This document shows positions 33,858 to 45,765 of a stretch of 50,164 bases of DNA, piece by piece; the first letter of the stretch is position 1; every line of letters begins with the position of its first letter. A program made the translations under genes and the position numbers. A model generated the notes under the pieces. The model was not told the DNA's origin and did not search any database. It worked only from the letters and a program-made list of their open reading frames with translations. Origin of the DNA: Gamarada debralockiae (Eukaryota; Ascomycota; Leotiomycetes; Helotiales; Hyphodiscaceae); the NCBI GenBank assembly GCA_002803225.1, contig NXFV01001466.1:1-50164 (forward strand). Direction: 5' to 3'.

Positions 33858-34114
33858 CGAAAGGTCCCCGTTCAAAGTCCTGCCACGCTAAAAACCGCCA
33901 CAATGCCAAGACCCTCTGACCTAGCAACGGCGATAGCGGCTAGGTGCCTAAAACAAAGTCGCTGACAGCGACATTTACAGGCTTTCTACATTAAAGCTTG
34001 GACACTAAACAGCCTGTAACCCTTCCAATCTTACAGTGGCTGCTGTTGCTGTGCCAGGCCTGTGGCACATCTGTGGCGTTTTTAGCGTGGCAGGACTTTT
34101 GAACGGGACCTTCG
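33858..34114. mobile_element. 257-bp MITE with TA target duplication
   Basis: The left end starts CGAAAGGTCCCCGTTCAAAG and the right end, reversed, CGAAGGTCCCGTTCAAAAG; the arms stay alike for about 45 bp, through CCTGCCACGCTAAAAA. TA lies directly outside on both sides (33856-33857 and 34115-34116), the target of Tc1/mariner and pogo-type transposases. There is no coding frame inside. It lies about 440 bp upstream of the gene at 34553. Confidence 0.75.
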
Positions 34115-34420
34115 TAGGGAGGGGAGTGTAACAAAGCAGGCATGTGATAAAAATAAGTCGCGCATAAATAGGCAACAGATCCTGCTCCTGTTATTGGCTC
34201 GCAGCTGCCTGTAGTTGCTGCTTTTATGCGCCAGAACCTCTCATACCCCAGAATTGCCACTCCCCGGGCCAAATGCCCACTTCCGATCCACTTCCCCGCG
34301 CCCCATTCGTAAGCTAGTCATTGGATCCTTATCTGACAGCCAACCACAGATTCACATCACGTCTCAGCTGTAAGCGGCGATGTGAGATCACACGCGCGTA
34401 CGGTGCGGGGAAGAGGCAGG

Positions 34421-34428
34421 TATTTAAA
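34421..34428 (+). promoter_or_regulatory. TATA-like box of the small gene
   Basis: TATTTAAA lies 125 bp before the ATG at 34553, followed by a CT/CA-rich leader typical of fungal transcription starts. Position and context only; no experimental support. Confidence 0.4.
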
Positions 34429-34552
34429 CCCTGATGGTGCGATGTCCTCTCGTACCTCATTCATCAACAACCATCGTCACTTCAATACAGTCGATTGATC
34501 AGCCAGCCTTACGATCTCTCGAAGACATCAATCTGCCAACGCAACCACAATC

Positions 34553-34928
34553 ATGATACCCAAGGCTCGGACCTTCACCCGCTCCACAGGCGTCATCGTC
34601 GGAGCCGCCAGCGTAGCTACCGCCTCACCTCTCCTCTTCTTCATTCCCGGTGCCGAAGAGCGTTTGGCAGCCCAAGCAGCGAAATGGGGTCCACGTTGGA
34701 ATCGTGGGTTTGCACGAATATCGCCGGTTGTACAAAGGGGTGCTGTCAGAGTCGAGCCCGGCGTTAAGAAGGGCGTGAAGATTGTCGAGCCTCCTTTGAA
34801 GAGAGCTGCTCTGTAAGTACTCACTCTATCGTCCTTGTATTGTGTTATCATGAAAAGAGGCAATTGCTGACTATTCGTGGCGTTACAGTGCGATCGATCG
34901 AAACATGAAGTGGTGGTTGAGGAAGTAG
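34553..34928 (+). CDS. Small conserved-looking protein of 99 residues
   Basis: Two exons, 34553-34812 and 34889-34928, with a GTAAGT donor and TTACAG acceptor in phase 2. The product begins MIPKARTFTRSTGVIVGAAS, basic and then small and hydrophobic (VIVGAASVATASPLLFFIPG), which fits either a mitochondrial presequence with one membrane segment or a membrane anchor. After it come AAKWGPRWNRGFARI and a basic end, NMKWWLRK. I do not recognise the family; the clean splicing, good leader and ending suggest a real gene. The location is inference. Confidence 0.65.
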
Positions 34929-34929
34929 G

Positions 34930-35765
34930 AACGATACCCAGCATGGACATGGACATGGATACATAGCATATAGATGGCATACCGTACCATAGATGAGAGA
35001 AATAAATTCAATAAATACCCGCGAAACAATTGTTCACTTATCCCACGCTGCCTTATCACCCCGCCATTGACCTCACCGTCGCCGCGGTTGTAGCTTATCT
35101 CTATTCGCAACATCCAAATATCGTCATTTTATGCCGTGATCTATGAGCCTTTGCCCCCCCTCCCTCCCCCTTTCCTTGGACTTCAGGATGGTTTCCTCGT
35201 GTATACTAATTGTTCAGAGTATACGAACGATTTTGATTTCAGCGTAAAAATTCTACCTACAAGGTCCACCTAAAGTTTAATTATTCATAACACTTGAGGA
35301 ATTCACGCTGGGAACTGCCTAGAGCACGTCTACAATTTGTTAATTATTAAAACCCTCTGAGGCATTTAGGGTCTTTCATTAATTATTATTGCGGCATTGT
35401 GTACAAAGACAGTAGGCACGAAGGTGCGAGCTATCCGCATTGGGCATTTGCTCTTCTGAATCCACAAAGTAGCGACTTCCATTCTCCAATCCAGAAACTC
35501 CCTTCAGCACCAAGTTTTTCCTTTGATTCTTTGTATAGCTTTTCTCATCAGAAATCCAGAATCTGATTAGGACTTAAGTCCGTAACTTGCCTGTTGATTT
35601 GTTATCGCCGAGCCCCTGTTTCCTTTTTCGGGCAGCTGTTCAGTAGAGAATAGTAATCATGGAAGAACACAGCGCAAATGTCTATCTGCGCAGTCATCAA
35701 CCAGCATAAAATTCTGGGATTAATATACGCCGGCGGAAATCTAATAGAGACGCTTTGTAAGGGGC
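34930..35765. other. Intergenic between small gene and NmrA-like gene
   Basis: No frame or repeat recognised. It includes a C-rich tract near 35150 and AT-rich words after 35270. TTATAAAT at 35769, 201 bp before the next ATG, may be the TATA box of the NmrA-like gene. Confidence 0.35.
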
Positions 35766-35969
35766 TGGTTATAAATTGAGCCGTCGGGTCATCTGGCATC
35801 TACTTCATCAATCGTCATGTTCTACAGCATGCTCCTGGCGATATAAATATTGCTGGTTGGGCCCGAATGATTCTAAAGCAAGTGCATCTAGTTCCAAGCC
35901 ATCGCCCCATATACATAGCAGTCTAATATCGCTCGTCTCGTACCCACTATCGTCGACATTGAAAGTACC

Positions 35970-37252
35970 ATGGCACCTTCTGTCATTGTCGTAGGAGCAT
36001 CAGGGAACTTCGGCCCCTCGATCGTTCAGGCTCTCATATCTCACAAATCATCTTTCAACCGTATAGCCATTCTCTCAGCTCCCGAGAAGAAAGATAAATT
36101 CACCAAGTATGAATCCCAAGGGGTGGAAATCGTAATAGGAAGTTACACCGATTCGAATTCTTACAAAGGTAACTTCCCACTCTTAATGGCTGAAGTCTCA
36201 AAAAGCTACTGTTTATTTCCTTTGAGCGATGAAGGGGCATCACTCTTGAATCTCCTCGTACATGGATCGAGTTGAGTTTATATCTTCTCGGCAATGGAGT
36301 CCAGATCTCTATCACAGAGTCAAAGAGCCCACTTTTCAAATCGCTGGAAAGGACTGAGTGATTGATATCTCATATCTCAATGATTGCAGGACCCCCTTGA
36401 CCCCATAGTCAATACGCATGCTAATCAGCGTTAATCATAGGCTTCGATACAGTCATATCCCTCGCGGGAAACGCCATAATAGTAGATCAACCCAAAATGA
36501 TCGATGCTGCCATCGCTGCAGGAGCACGACACTTCATCCCGTCAGAATTCGGTGTCGATATCGGGCAGACTCCATTCCTCACTGAGCGTTACTTCAGAGA
36601 CAAGCACCTCACCCGTAACCATCTACGTGCCAAGGCCAAGGAAGTGCCTGGCTTCACGTACACGTTTGTTATCATCGGAGCTTTTGCTGAAACATTGGCG
36701 TTGAGCCCTGTATTTGGTGTTGATGCGAAGGAGAAGACGCTCACGTTTTATGGGGACGCCGAGACGGAATATTCGTTTTCTTCGATGGCCGAGTAAGGGT
36801 TTCTTCTTCTGTTGATATACCATGCTGATTTGCATAGCACAGCGAGATACACGGTTGAATCAATCCTGATGCCCTTTGACGGACAGTCAGAACGTCAGCT
36901 GAGAGTCCCGAATGGCAACTGGAAGATTGAAGATGCAATCAGGACCTTAGGCGAAGTTCAGGGAGTAGAGTATACCTCGACGTATTCCCCGATCAACGTT
37001 GCTAGAGAGCAGCAGGAGAAGTATCGCCAAGAGGGCAACACCGGTATGGAGCTTCTGATGAGCCTAAAGGCTTTGTTGTAAGTCATGACAGAGGAGCCCA
37101 AAGCTTCTTAATCAGTCCTTACGAAGGTACGGCTAACTCGTACTTTGTTTAGTGGGTCTCCGCTCTGCAAGGTTTCGGAACCTTGGGACAACGAGAAGTT
37201 TGACTTCACCCCATTGACATTAGAGGAGATGTTTCATAGCTTCCACAATTAA
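35970..37252 (+). CDS. NmrA-like / isoflavone-reductase-type NAD(P)-binding protein
   Basis: Four exons (35970-36168, 36441-36792, 36838-37077, 37153-37252) give 296 residues; all phases agree. It starts MAPSVIVVGASGNFGPSIVQ with the GxxGxxG nucleotide-binding loop at residues 9-15. Next come FDTVISLAGNAI, IDAAIAAGARHFIPSEFG (a core motif of the PCBER/isoflavone reductase group) and VPGFTYTFVIIGAFAE. Members are atypical short-chain dehydrogenases acting as NAD(P)H-dependent reductases or redox-sensing regulators in the cytosol; which one applies here cannot be told. The catalytic Lys of PCBER-type enzymes could be the K in YFRDKH. Intron 1 is 272 nt, several times longer than the others, and may hide an insertion. 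The gene appears intact. Confidence 0.85.
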
Positions 37253-38055
37253 TGGTTGAGTGCCGTTCTGGGAAGAGGAGAGTCAGTGATTTGACGAAAA
37301 CATTTATTCTTGAATGGGCAAGACTTCGACACGACTTCATGCGTACGGCTCAAGTAAAAGTGAAGAAATAACGGAGACACAAGATGGTTTCATGGTGGAA
37401 TTGATCGCTGTTTCTATGATAAGAAGCTCTGAATGTAGCCACAAGCTCCTGCTACTAATCCTTATTCTCAAAGCAGTGCATCGCTCATATGAAAAGTAAT
37501 AATCATTCTGGTGACTCAATCCCATGGTATCTCTTGCCCTAGATCCTACCCAACGTGAACTCAGAGAAGTATCCATGAAGTAGAGGCTCCTTGAGACAAA
37601 GATTTGTCTTGAAAGCCTCCCATCTCAAGCCCGTTTGCCACTTTTCTAGTGAGATCTTCCGTTATCGTCGAGACCGTACCTATTGCATCATAAAAATACC
37701 CGGTCATATCCACCAAAGTTGGTCAGGATTGATACTGTTATGGTTCTTGGAATGTGCAAACATCTCAGCTCGGTAACATGACTCTTGCTTCTCTTGAACC
37801 TCCCTTGGCCTAAGACTAGCTCTTCTCCGAACAATTGAGATGAAACCACCAAAGCCTCCCAGCTTTGTGGGCCAAATATGACGCAGTCCAACTGCGACTA
37901 ATCCCCTCTGGTACTTCGGGAACTGGTTCAGAGCAGTAAAGGAGAATCACCCTTTGTGACCACCGCCCTCCTCGCTGTTTGTTGATTCTGACACTTTGAC
38001 AAATCCCTAGAGCTGATCTCTAGTAATCAGAATGATATCCCGCCCGTTGCTGTTT
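37253..38055. other. Intergenic, nothing recognised
   Basis: Short frames on both strands without motif. No terminal repeats or RNA gene seen. Confidence 0.35.
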
Positions 38056-38059
38056 AAAT

Positions 38060-38338
38060 ACACAGGATGACAGAGCTATAGCGTCTGACGGATGAACTAC
38101 GCCGTTAGGCCGAGTTCTCTGGATTCGTGACAGGCATGAAGCAGTAAAGTTGCTGTGACTTTGCGTAGGAGATCGTAGAATCGTTGAGAATCGAGCATAG
38201 GTCCTTGTCTTTGACCGCGATAATCTCAATAATTCGTGGCTTGGCGAGGGTGTATGACCATATTTTAAGTCGAAGTTCGGGTGGGAGTTCAGGAAGTGCG
38301 CAAAATGAATCTATGTGGGCTTGACCAAGAGACCGCAA
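38060..38338 (-). pseudogene. 2EXR-domain gene fragment
   Basis: The minus frame from 38338 includes FCALPELPPELRLKIWSYTL and AKPRIIEI, the opening of a 2EXR domain. About 45 codons on, a different frame gives TLLLHACHESRELGL, the second conserved block. The rest of the gene is missing and a stop follows. Unlike the copy at 2708 this one keeps only the N-terminal part. Confidence 0.7.
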
Positions 38339-38762
38339 CCCCAGGCCGATCTGAGGCCATCGGTGATAATGCCGGGGGCGACGAAGTATGGTCGCTCACA
38401 CTGGGCTTCTGCTCTGGCCTCTGGTTGAGAGTCTGCTGTGGAGGTACAAGTGGAACTGCTGACCGTCGAGAAGATCGTTGGGGTTATGTGCGATAGGTCG
38501 GCGTAGTCCAGTCAAGAGATTTTAAGGTGTAAGGAGGAACGCTTTCCAAAGCTGCCGCCTGCGCGATTCTATACATTCAGACCAAGTAACCGAGACAAGT
38601 TGACAAAGAGCGAGATGACTGACACAAAATATCAATCGCTCACTCATCTCCAAAGAAGCTGGCAGAATTTTCCGCTCCCAACTAGCAGTTTCTAAGCAGC
38701 TCAGTGTACCTCAAGCTCCTTCGAATTCTCGCCCACCCATTCCTTAAGAGCTTCCCCTTTCA

Positions 38763-40552
38763 TTACTCAATGAACATAGCAGTCTCCCAAAGAAGGTAGT
38801 GGCCACCTTCCTGCCTCAGAACTAACAGCACTTTGGCCCCGAAAATAATGCAAACGGTATCTCCTGGCCTCAAAACATCAGGGCCAACCTCAATGTAACC
38901 CGTTCGGTTCCGAAGAGCTTGGAGCGAAGAGAAGCAAGTTCGGCATCGTGTTTACATTTCCGCCAGTTGCCATGAGAGACATAATCTGCGCGTTGTACAG
39001 CCGTCACGCCAGCTTCGTTTTGGATATTAGCAAGGGCGGCTGGGTCGAGTGGAGACTCGACGCAATACGCATAGAAGTCTTCGAGAAGTTTGTCAATATT
39101 GATCTCTGCCAAATCGAACGCCTATTCAGCCACTAGAATAAGACTAGAGACGACAATATTGTTTTGCTCACGATACTGCTTAATCTCTTTGTCTTCTCGG
39201 GACGAATTCCAGGGTCAAATAGAGGGGATGCTGAGATTTCGTCTTGGAGGTGAAATCTTCTGGATCCAAGGGAACGTCGGCTTTGGCGACGACATCAAGC
39301 AAAAGACCATTCAGTCCGATGATCGTTTCAGCATCGTTCACTTTGATTGACACCACGCTTGGAATGCCTGTCCCAGCGCAAAATCTGCTGGAATACCCTA
39401 GCTTTCCAAAATTACCCCTCCTCAAGAAATCCGGAACCAACGATGACAGAGAACTTCGCAAACCGTTATCGTCATGGAACATATCCGAAAGTATGTCCAG
39501 ATCACTGACAAGAATGGCAGATGTGACATCCCTATAAACTTCAGACGTGGATTTTGTATAGTCCGCTTTGATAATAGGTCTTCCGTCAGATCGAGTATCC
39601 ACAGGATGGGATAGGAGAGCGGAAACGAGATTCCGAAGATCTGAAGAGCGAAGATTGTGACTTTTGGTCAAGAGCTTGCCGGAATCTGATATCTGGAATT
39701 GACTCGATCTCATATCGTCCAGGAAAACCGTACGTGTACCGAATTTGTACATTTGTTGCAGATAATAAGGAGACGAGAAAGAAGACGGAAGGATGAGTGG
39801 GACCCTACTGAATATCAAGGTTATCGAGAGTGCCTAGATACCACATGCATCTTCCTACGAGGTCCCAAGAGATTTCTGTTCGCCCCAGTAGATCTTGGCA
39901 TCTTTTGCGAGTCCCCCTTCTTGTTCAGCCCTGGCGCGAAAGAAATATACACTCAGCGAGTGTCATAAGGGCGCGCCAACCTCGGAGATCTTGTAGAAGT
40001 GGATCATCTGGTTCAAGGGTTGGGACCTGCATCTCCCGCAGATCCTTATCCTTATCCCACGTGAAGTTTGCCATACTTATGAAAAAATCTGTCGAATCGT
40101 TTGATCAGAGCAAACGCGGACTAAGCTTCGTCATTCTCATCAAGTCCTAGCCATCCGAGGACATGTTCTGCCTTGCTGAAGGTGACACCCATCAAAGGGA
40201 CTTGTTGGTTTCGCTCCAACAATCTGCCTGGTTTATACACACTGCACGTGCCCAAAGTATCCTCGTCCTGAACTTTCGACCGAACTGCTTCAGAGCAATT
40301 CCCAGATTGGCCGATATGGACAACGTTTTCCCGCTGCGTCTGATGGTAGTTTTGTTATGGGGTCGCCCCACATGTACGAAAGCGCCTTGAAAGCAGCACG
40401 CTATAGATATGCACGACCTGAAGCTCGCATTCCAACTCTTGAAGCCTCCTCCCAAGCTTTGATTTCAGCAGCCCGAATCGGACGAGGGAAGTGGCTCATA
40501 CTCGTAGCTTCTCTTGGAAGCCACTGGGACTTTGCGCAATTTCTGGAGCCAT
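38763..40552 (-). pseudogene. Decayed heterokaryon-incompatibility (HET) domain gene
   Basis: From a plausible ATG at 40552 the minus strand carries, in several frames, YEYEPLPSSDS, AFKALSYMWGDP (HET block 1), NKTTIRRSGKTLSI, ILWARAVCINQAD (block 2), EPDDPLLQDLRGWRALMTLA, then a long open part (39818-39180) with SEVYRDVTSAILVSDLDILS, and at the 3' end GYIEVGPDVLRPGDTVCIIF with EGGHYLLWETAMFIE, the usual HET-protein tail, ending at 38763. HET proteins act in non-self recognition between fungal colonies and can trigger cell death. Frameshifts and stops make this copy inactive, though almost its whole length survives. Confidence 0.8.
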
Positions 40553-41100
40553 GATATTTTGTCATTATTCGCCATAGCAAAGAAGAGTGGTGTGAACAGT
40601 GCCAGAAATCAGACCATGTGCAGGTTGGCAATATGCTACAGTAGCTGAACCGCTAATGAAGTGGAAGATGGCCAGGCTGGGGTCCATTTCAAGCCTGGCG
40701 GGCTGGCTCTGTAGCACGGAAAAATGTCATACCGCTTCAGACTCGCGTCTATGGATAGCCTTGTACGCAGCCAATGACAAGTGTATAGTTACTTTGTACA
40801 GTTCTGGGGCGAATTGGAGGTAAATAAAGAGATGAATGATCAGGTAGAACGACAAGAACGCATTTCATATTTGTGGGAACTTCATAATCATAAAGACAGC
40901 GCCAGCGCATATGCAGGACTACTCACATTCCAGGCCCATTCGCCTGCACTAACCGCGAGTCCTATGCCAACAGATATTCAAGATTCAGATCCAAAATCAC
41001 CAGCCCAGATAGTGCATTAGGCCAGCGCCCAAATACAGCAACTCAAGCATCCCTAGCACTTCCTACGCGCATCACAGATCCGACTCAGGAACTACCCCCC
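40553..41100. other. Intergenic, nothing recognised
   Basis: 3' flank of the annexin gene and 5' flank of the HET ruin. Short plus frames (40599-41020) show no motif. Confidence 0.35.
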
Positions 41101-41104
41101 GACC

Positions 41105-43480
41105 TTAACGTCTCTCAACCCGATATTCCTTATACTCCTCGACCCTCCTCACCTCTCTAACCTCATCACCCATGCGCCTCACACAAAGCATCTCGCAAAA
41201 GCGCCCCCAATCACTCCTCGTCCCCTCCGCAACAGCCTTCTGCATCTCAATCCCATATCTAGTCCTATACTCTCTCTTGACAGCCTCCATATGTGGTCTA
41301 TCCCAATGATAGCGTACAAGACGGGAGATTAGGAGTTCGGTTCTGATGCTGTCGGATTTGGAAAGGCTGAGGGCGTGGTGTACCAGCAGGGCGTCGCGGA
41401 CGGGTTTGTTGATTACGCCGTTGAGGATGTGTGCTAGGAGTTCGCCCTATCGAGGAAATTAGAATTGGTTTTGGTATGGGAGTGGTAGAGGGGAAGGGAG
41501 GATGGAAAGGGCACATACAACCAAATTCCCACTCTTCTTCAACATCTCCCTCGCAAAATTCGCCCGATACTTACTCTCATACAACCTCAAAATCTCCCTC
41601 AAATGCCCATCGCTCCTCACAACAATGATATTAATCATCGCGCTCTCGCCACCCTTCTCACTCCTCACCGCCTTGTACAAATCATGCACGTCGTCCTCTA
41701 CCAATTGCATATCAAGGCCATATCCTGGTCTTTCCTCCATTTTCTTCTCTTCGAGCACCAACAACACTGCTTTCTTGAATTTGTCTTCTTTCAGCTCAGT
41801 TTTCATGCATTTCGTCAGACTATCGCTGTATTTCTTGTCGCTGAACCCTTCTTTGATTTCCCTGATTTCACGGTTGGTGCGCCCCATGAGGGATTCGATG
41901 AGCAGTTCGCGACGGGATTTCTCGCCTTGATACCAGAAGTTTGCCCAGTATGCTTCGGACTCCCATTTCCCTAGTGCGCAGACATAGCATGCTTTCATGA
42001 GCGAGGGATCTTCTTCTTTCAGCCTCAACTTGATGTGTTTCGCGATGTTGACTCCCTTCCTCTCGCTTCCCGTCTTGACAATCTTCTTGTACTCTACTCG
42101 CAAATCGAGAATTTGTTCGTGCGTCAATCCCGGTAGGATTTCAATGAGAGGACCAGTATCTGGAGCTCGCTTCTCTCCTTTCAAAGCTTTGGCCAGGATT
42201 GTAGCTTCTTCCTCCGGATCATGGAAGCGCGCCGTCCGTCTGCCTTTCTTCCCACCTCTTCGTTCATCATCGGAAGACAGGGGAGAGATAGATTCGATGA
42301 TTGCCATATCGGTGTGCGAGGTCGCGGGTATCATGAGTGGCGAAGGCATTGGCGAGATCGACTGATACGTTCCTTGATATGACTCCAGAAGAGGAGATCC
42401 GGGGGCAGTAGCAAGACTTAGGGCTGCACCACCATGATGGCCGGTTGAGACCGAAAGAGAGTGCATCCGCGGAGCCAAGCCTGAAGGTGGTGAGGATTCA
42501 CGACGTGGTCTCGCTCCCGGCTCAACAGTGACGACATTCCCCTTCGAAGACCTCGCGGAGTCTCCTCCGTAAGAGGAATGACGAGTGCGTGAATCTGATT
42601 CCTTTCGACCATATTGTGGTTGAGGAGGGCTTGCAGGTCGTGCGCCATATGATGTCGTCTCTGTTCGTCTTGTGTATGTGATCTTCTCGTCCGGTTGTGC
42701 ATACTCCCACTTCTTTGGCTCGGCATAGGAAGGATGTCTGCCTGGCGGTGACGCAGGCGGGGCACCATAGGATGCAGGTGCAGGTGGGTATGGTTGACCG
42801 TAAGGAGATGCTGGTGTATGACCATAACCTCCTGGCGAAGGCGGTGCGTATTGAGGGCGATCGTGGCTTTCGTGCCCTATGTTAATTCCTGCTGAAATAT
42901 TTGTATGCCCCGCGTGGAGATTGAACGAAGCAGCCCTCTCCTTCCCATGTCTCTCCTCCTCATATCTTCTTGGGTCGCGTTCTCGCTCCCGCTCCCGCTC
43001 TCTATCTCTCGGATCCGAATACTTGTATGTCTCTGCCTCATATCTCGATCGCTCCGGTGGTGACACAGGCCTCCCATACTCATCCTTCCTCCCATACGTA
43101 GTCTCGGAATAATAATCCTCCTCCCTACGATCACCATACCTAACCTTCACCTCCTCCACGTCCTTCTCTTTATAAGCCCCAGGAATCGCGTATGGATCTC
43201 GCGCACCTGGCGGGGAATCCGTGCGATATCTGGACCCTGCTCCAGCATAGCGAGAGTCTCTAGGCTCTGCTGTTACGACCGCTGGTTCTCTAGACGATCG
43301 TATGGTAGTTGTCTCTTCGTATTCGTAGCCTCGATCGCGCGGATCGTCGTCATATCGTGAGGAGGGAGGAGATGGTGCTCGTGGAGCTCGTACTCTGGAT
43401 GTGGACCTTTCCCTGTCATCGCGTCGCCCAGGGCTTCTAGAGCGCTCTCGTCGGCGAGAGTCGCGTGGATCGAGCGACAT
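41105..43480 (-). CDS. Annexin with long charged N-terminus (ANXC4-like)
   Basis: Two exons, 43480-41519 and 41446-41105, joined in phase 0 (GTATGT donor, GATAG acceptor), give 767 residues. The first 430 residues are low complexity: Arg/Ser/Asp/Glu-rich (RRRERSRSPGRRDDRERS), then Pro/Tyr/Gly-rich. The annexin core starts around 440 with ILPGLTHEQILDLRVEYKK and continues GVNIAKHIKLRL, LIESLMGRTNREIREIKEGF, a third repeat around LVEDDVHDLYKA, and RSDGHLREILRLYESKY; the fourth is in exon 2. The usual GxGT calcium loops are weak or absent, as in the filamentous-fungal ANXC4 group. Annexins bind acidic membranes; calcium dependence is doubtful here. Intact, and probably the most conserved gene of the window along with Dicer. 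Confidence 0.85.
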
Positions 43481-44300
43481 GGTGTTCTCGTTCAGGATCT
43501 AAGCAATCAATTGTTGGTAGTACAATAGATTGATGAGAAAGAAAGAACAAAACTTCAAAATGAGACTCAGCTGAGAAGGGGCTGGTGATCACTCAGCGGG
43601 GCATCAAGCCCTCACGACTACTGTATGGCTTGCATGAAGCTACCCAATTGGGGTGCATTTCAGCGCCGCACACCTCAAACATCGCGAAACGTCACCAACT
43701 GAGAAGTTGGGGGTCATTCTCTAAAGTGGCTATTCATTGCACTCTTCTTACTATTAAATGCTATTATATCCCGCGAAGTATGGGTACCAAATAAATAGAA
43801 ATAATACCAAAGCCCAGAGAAAATGATTACCTAAAACTTGCAGGTGGGATTGAATTTCAGCCTTGCGCTAGCTCGTCATTGGGGCAAAAGCGCAAAACAC
43901 TTTGCAGACTTCGACGACAACTTCTTCATAGACTATCTATTAGCTCTATATAGATCGAGTGATCAGGTTAAGCTATCGCATTAATTAAACAAAGGTATTA
44001 ATCGTTCAAACCGTATTACCGATTGTAGAGACTTTGGATGCTTGCCTCGAGTCTTGGATATTCGCGAGCTTAGTTTGCTGAAGAGGAAGTCAATTCAGGG
44101 GCGTTTAATAAGAGGTTTCTGTCAAACTTCCTATCACTCAACCAAAATGAGCGATTCATAATCTACTCTCGTCTTCAAGTGCAGACCAATTCATAGAAAA
44201 ACCAAATTGATTGATTTCAAGAGCACTATTCTACTTCGTTCCATTGCCGATGACCAATTGCCGTCCCTTCAAAACGTAGCAAGTGCTCTTCTTCCCACTT
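43481..44300. other. Intergenic, nothing recognised
   Basis: Upstream region of the annexin gene. No frame above 70 codons and no repeats recognised. Confidence 0.4.
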
Positions 44301-44309
44301 TATGTTGAC

Positions 44310-45560
44310 TCAACGAACCTGAATGAATTGCCCAATTCTTGGAACTCTATCCACGACAACATAGACAACATACGGTCCTGGAGGAGCAACGTTGTTGTTT
44401 GGTGAGCCTGTAATCATCACATTCTGTGTTATGGCTCCGGGAACCCAGCGGCCAACGTCCAATTTCAGCATGCGTGCTCCCATTTGGACTGGTTGTGTAA
44501 CGGAACCACCGTGATACAGGACAAGCTTCACTGACTGCGCATCTGGTGGAGCTGTGAAGGAGCAGAGGAAAATGCTACCATCAGCGTTGACAGTTGCTAA
44601 CGAGAGTTGGACGTTTGTTGCCCGTCTGTTGGCATTCTCGCCCTGCAGGTACGGTGAGACGTAGTTCTCCACCCGAAATTCGATCACATATGATCGTTCG
44701 CATCTGGTTGAAGGATTGGCACAGTACTGGGTTGCTGCCGCCAATGAAGACCATCCCGTCGAGAAGAAGCAGGGCAACGGAGTGATAGAATCGGGCAATC
44801 GCTGAACTGGTGAGAATGTTCTATCTTTGGCCAAGTGGCAGGGCAGGGTTGTATAGCAGAGCCTCTAGCGTTGGATCCGCCATGAGCCTGAAACATTGAG
44901 CTCCACGATTGCCGCCATTAAGTCAAAGGACTGTTCCATTTGGAACTAATGTACCCTCAACCGTGCGTCGACCCTCCGGCATCGAGTCCATCTCCCAAGT
45001 CGGGTTGGTACTCAATGGTTTAATGCGACCACAGCTAGGATCCGTAGATGTCTTGATATGCACCGCCACCATAGATGATGACATCCGGTTGCCAATCGTT
45101 CAAACTGTTTTAAGGGAAGCATAACGCTGTCTCCTGTATTGGAAGAGTTGCGGTAATCGCCTGGGAGATCTGGAAGTTCCTTGACTATCGTATTCGAACC
45201 AACGTTGAAGGTTTGGCATGCCTTAGAGACGAAGACAAACAGGTTACCATCACACATGAGGCGAACGATGGGGTACATGTGGTACGGCTGATCCTTGACT
45301 AGGATGTCCATGGGGATACTATTTCCTTGCTGTAGACATGGTAGTTAGCAATTGCTCACTCCATGTGAATGATTCAGATAGGATTGCGTTATCCGCAAAT
45401 TTTCTGCAGAAGACGGGGAGAACGAAGGAAACTTACCGTGATGCCCTTGGAAGAAAGGATCTCGTAAGTCGGGTTATTATTTGAGAGGATGGTGGGATCC
45501 AAACCGTTCAAACTACCCGAAACAGGGAGTTCGATACCGGAATCTCGATATGACTAGTTT
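44310..45560 (-). pseudogene. 5'-truncated, decayed glyoxal oxidase (galactose-oxidase-like) gene
   Basis: The minus strand carries SGSLNGLDPTILSNNNPTYE near 45525, an intron (GTAAGT...CTACAG), then YHMYPIVRLM, GNLFVFVSKACQTFNVGSNT, LPDLPGDYRNSSNTGDSVML, EMDSMPEG, LNGGNRGAQ, ARFYHSVALLLLDG and the C-terminal Ig-like domain (EFRVENYVSPYLQGENANRR to PPGPYVVYVVVDRVPRIGQF), ending at 44310. This is the copper-radical oxidase family that makes hydrogen peroxide outside the cell. The N-terminal part with signal peptide and Cys of the Cys-Tyr cofactor is missing. A TGA replaces the Trp before LNGG, and frame changes occur near 45050 and 44800. The C-terminal frame of 174 codons is still open. Confidence 0.8.
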
Positions 45561-45765
45561 CCATTTACGTTTTTGACCTGAGCTGTTGCTGCTATAACCT
45601 GAGCTGTGGGTAAGCCAAAACCCGAGTCAGATTGGTGTGATATACCCTGAGAATTTCTCTAGGAACCTCCCTCCAAATTCGAAACCCAATACTAAGATCC
45701 ATTCCCTCTTGGCGGTACGTCTCGCGGATCCGATGTTTGAAGAGCCACACTATCGTACCACTGCA

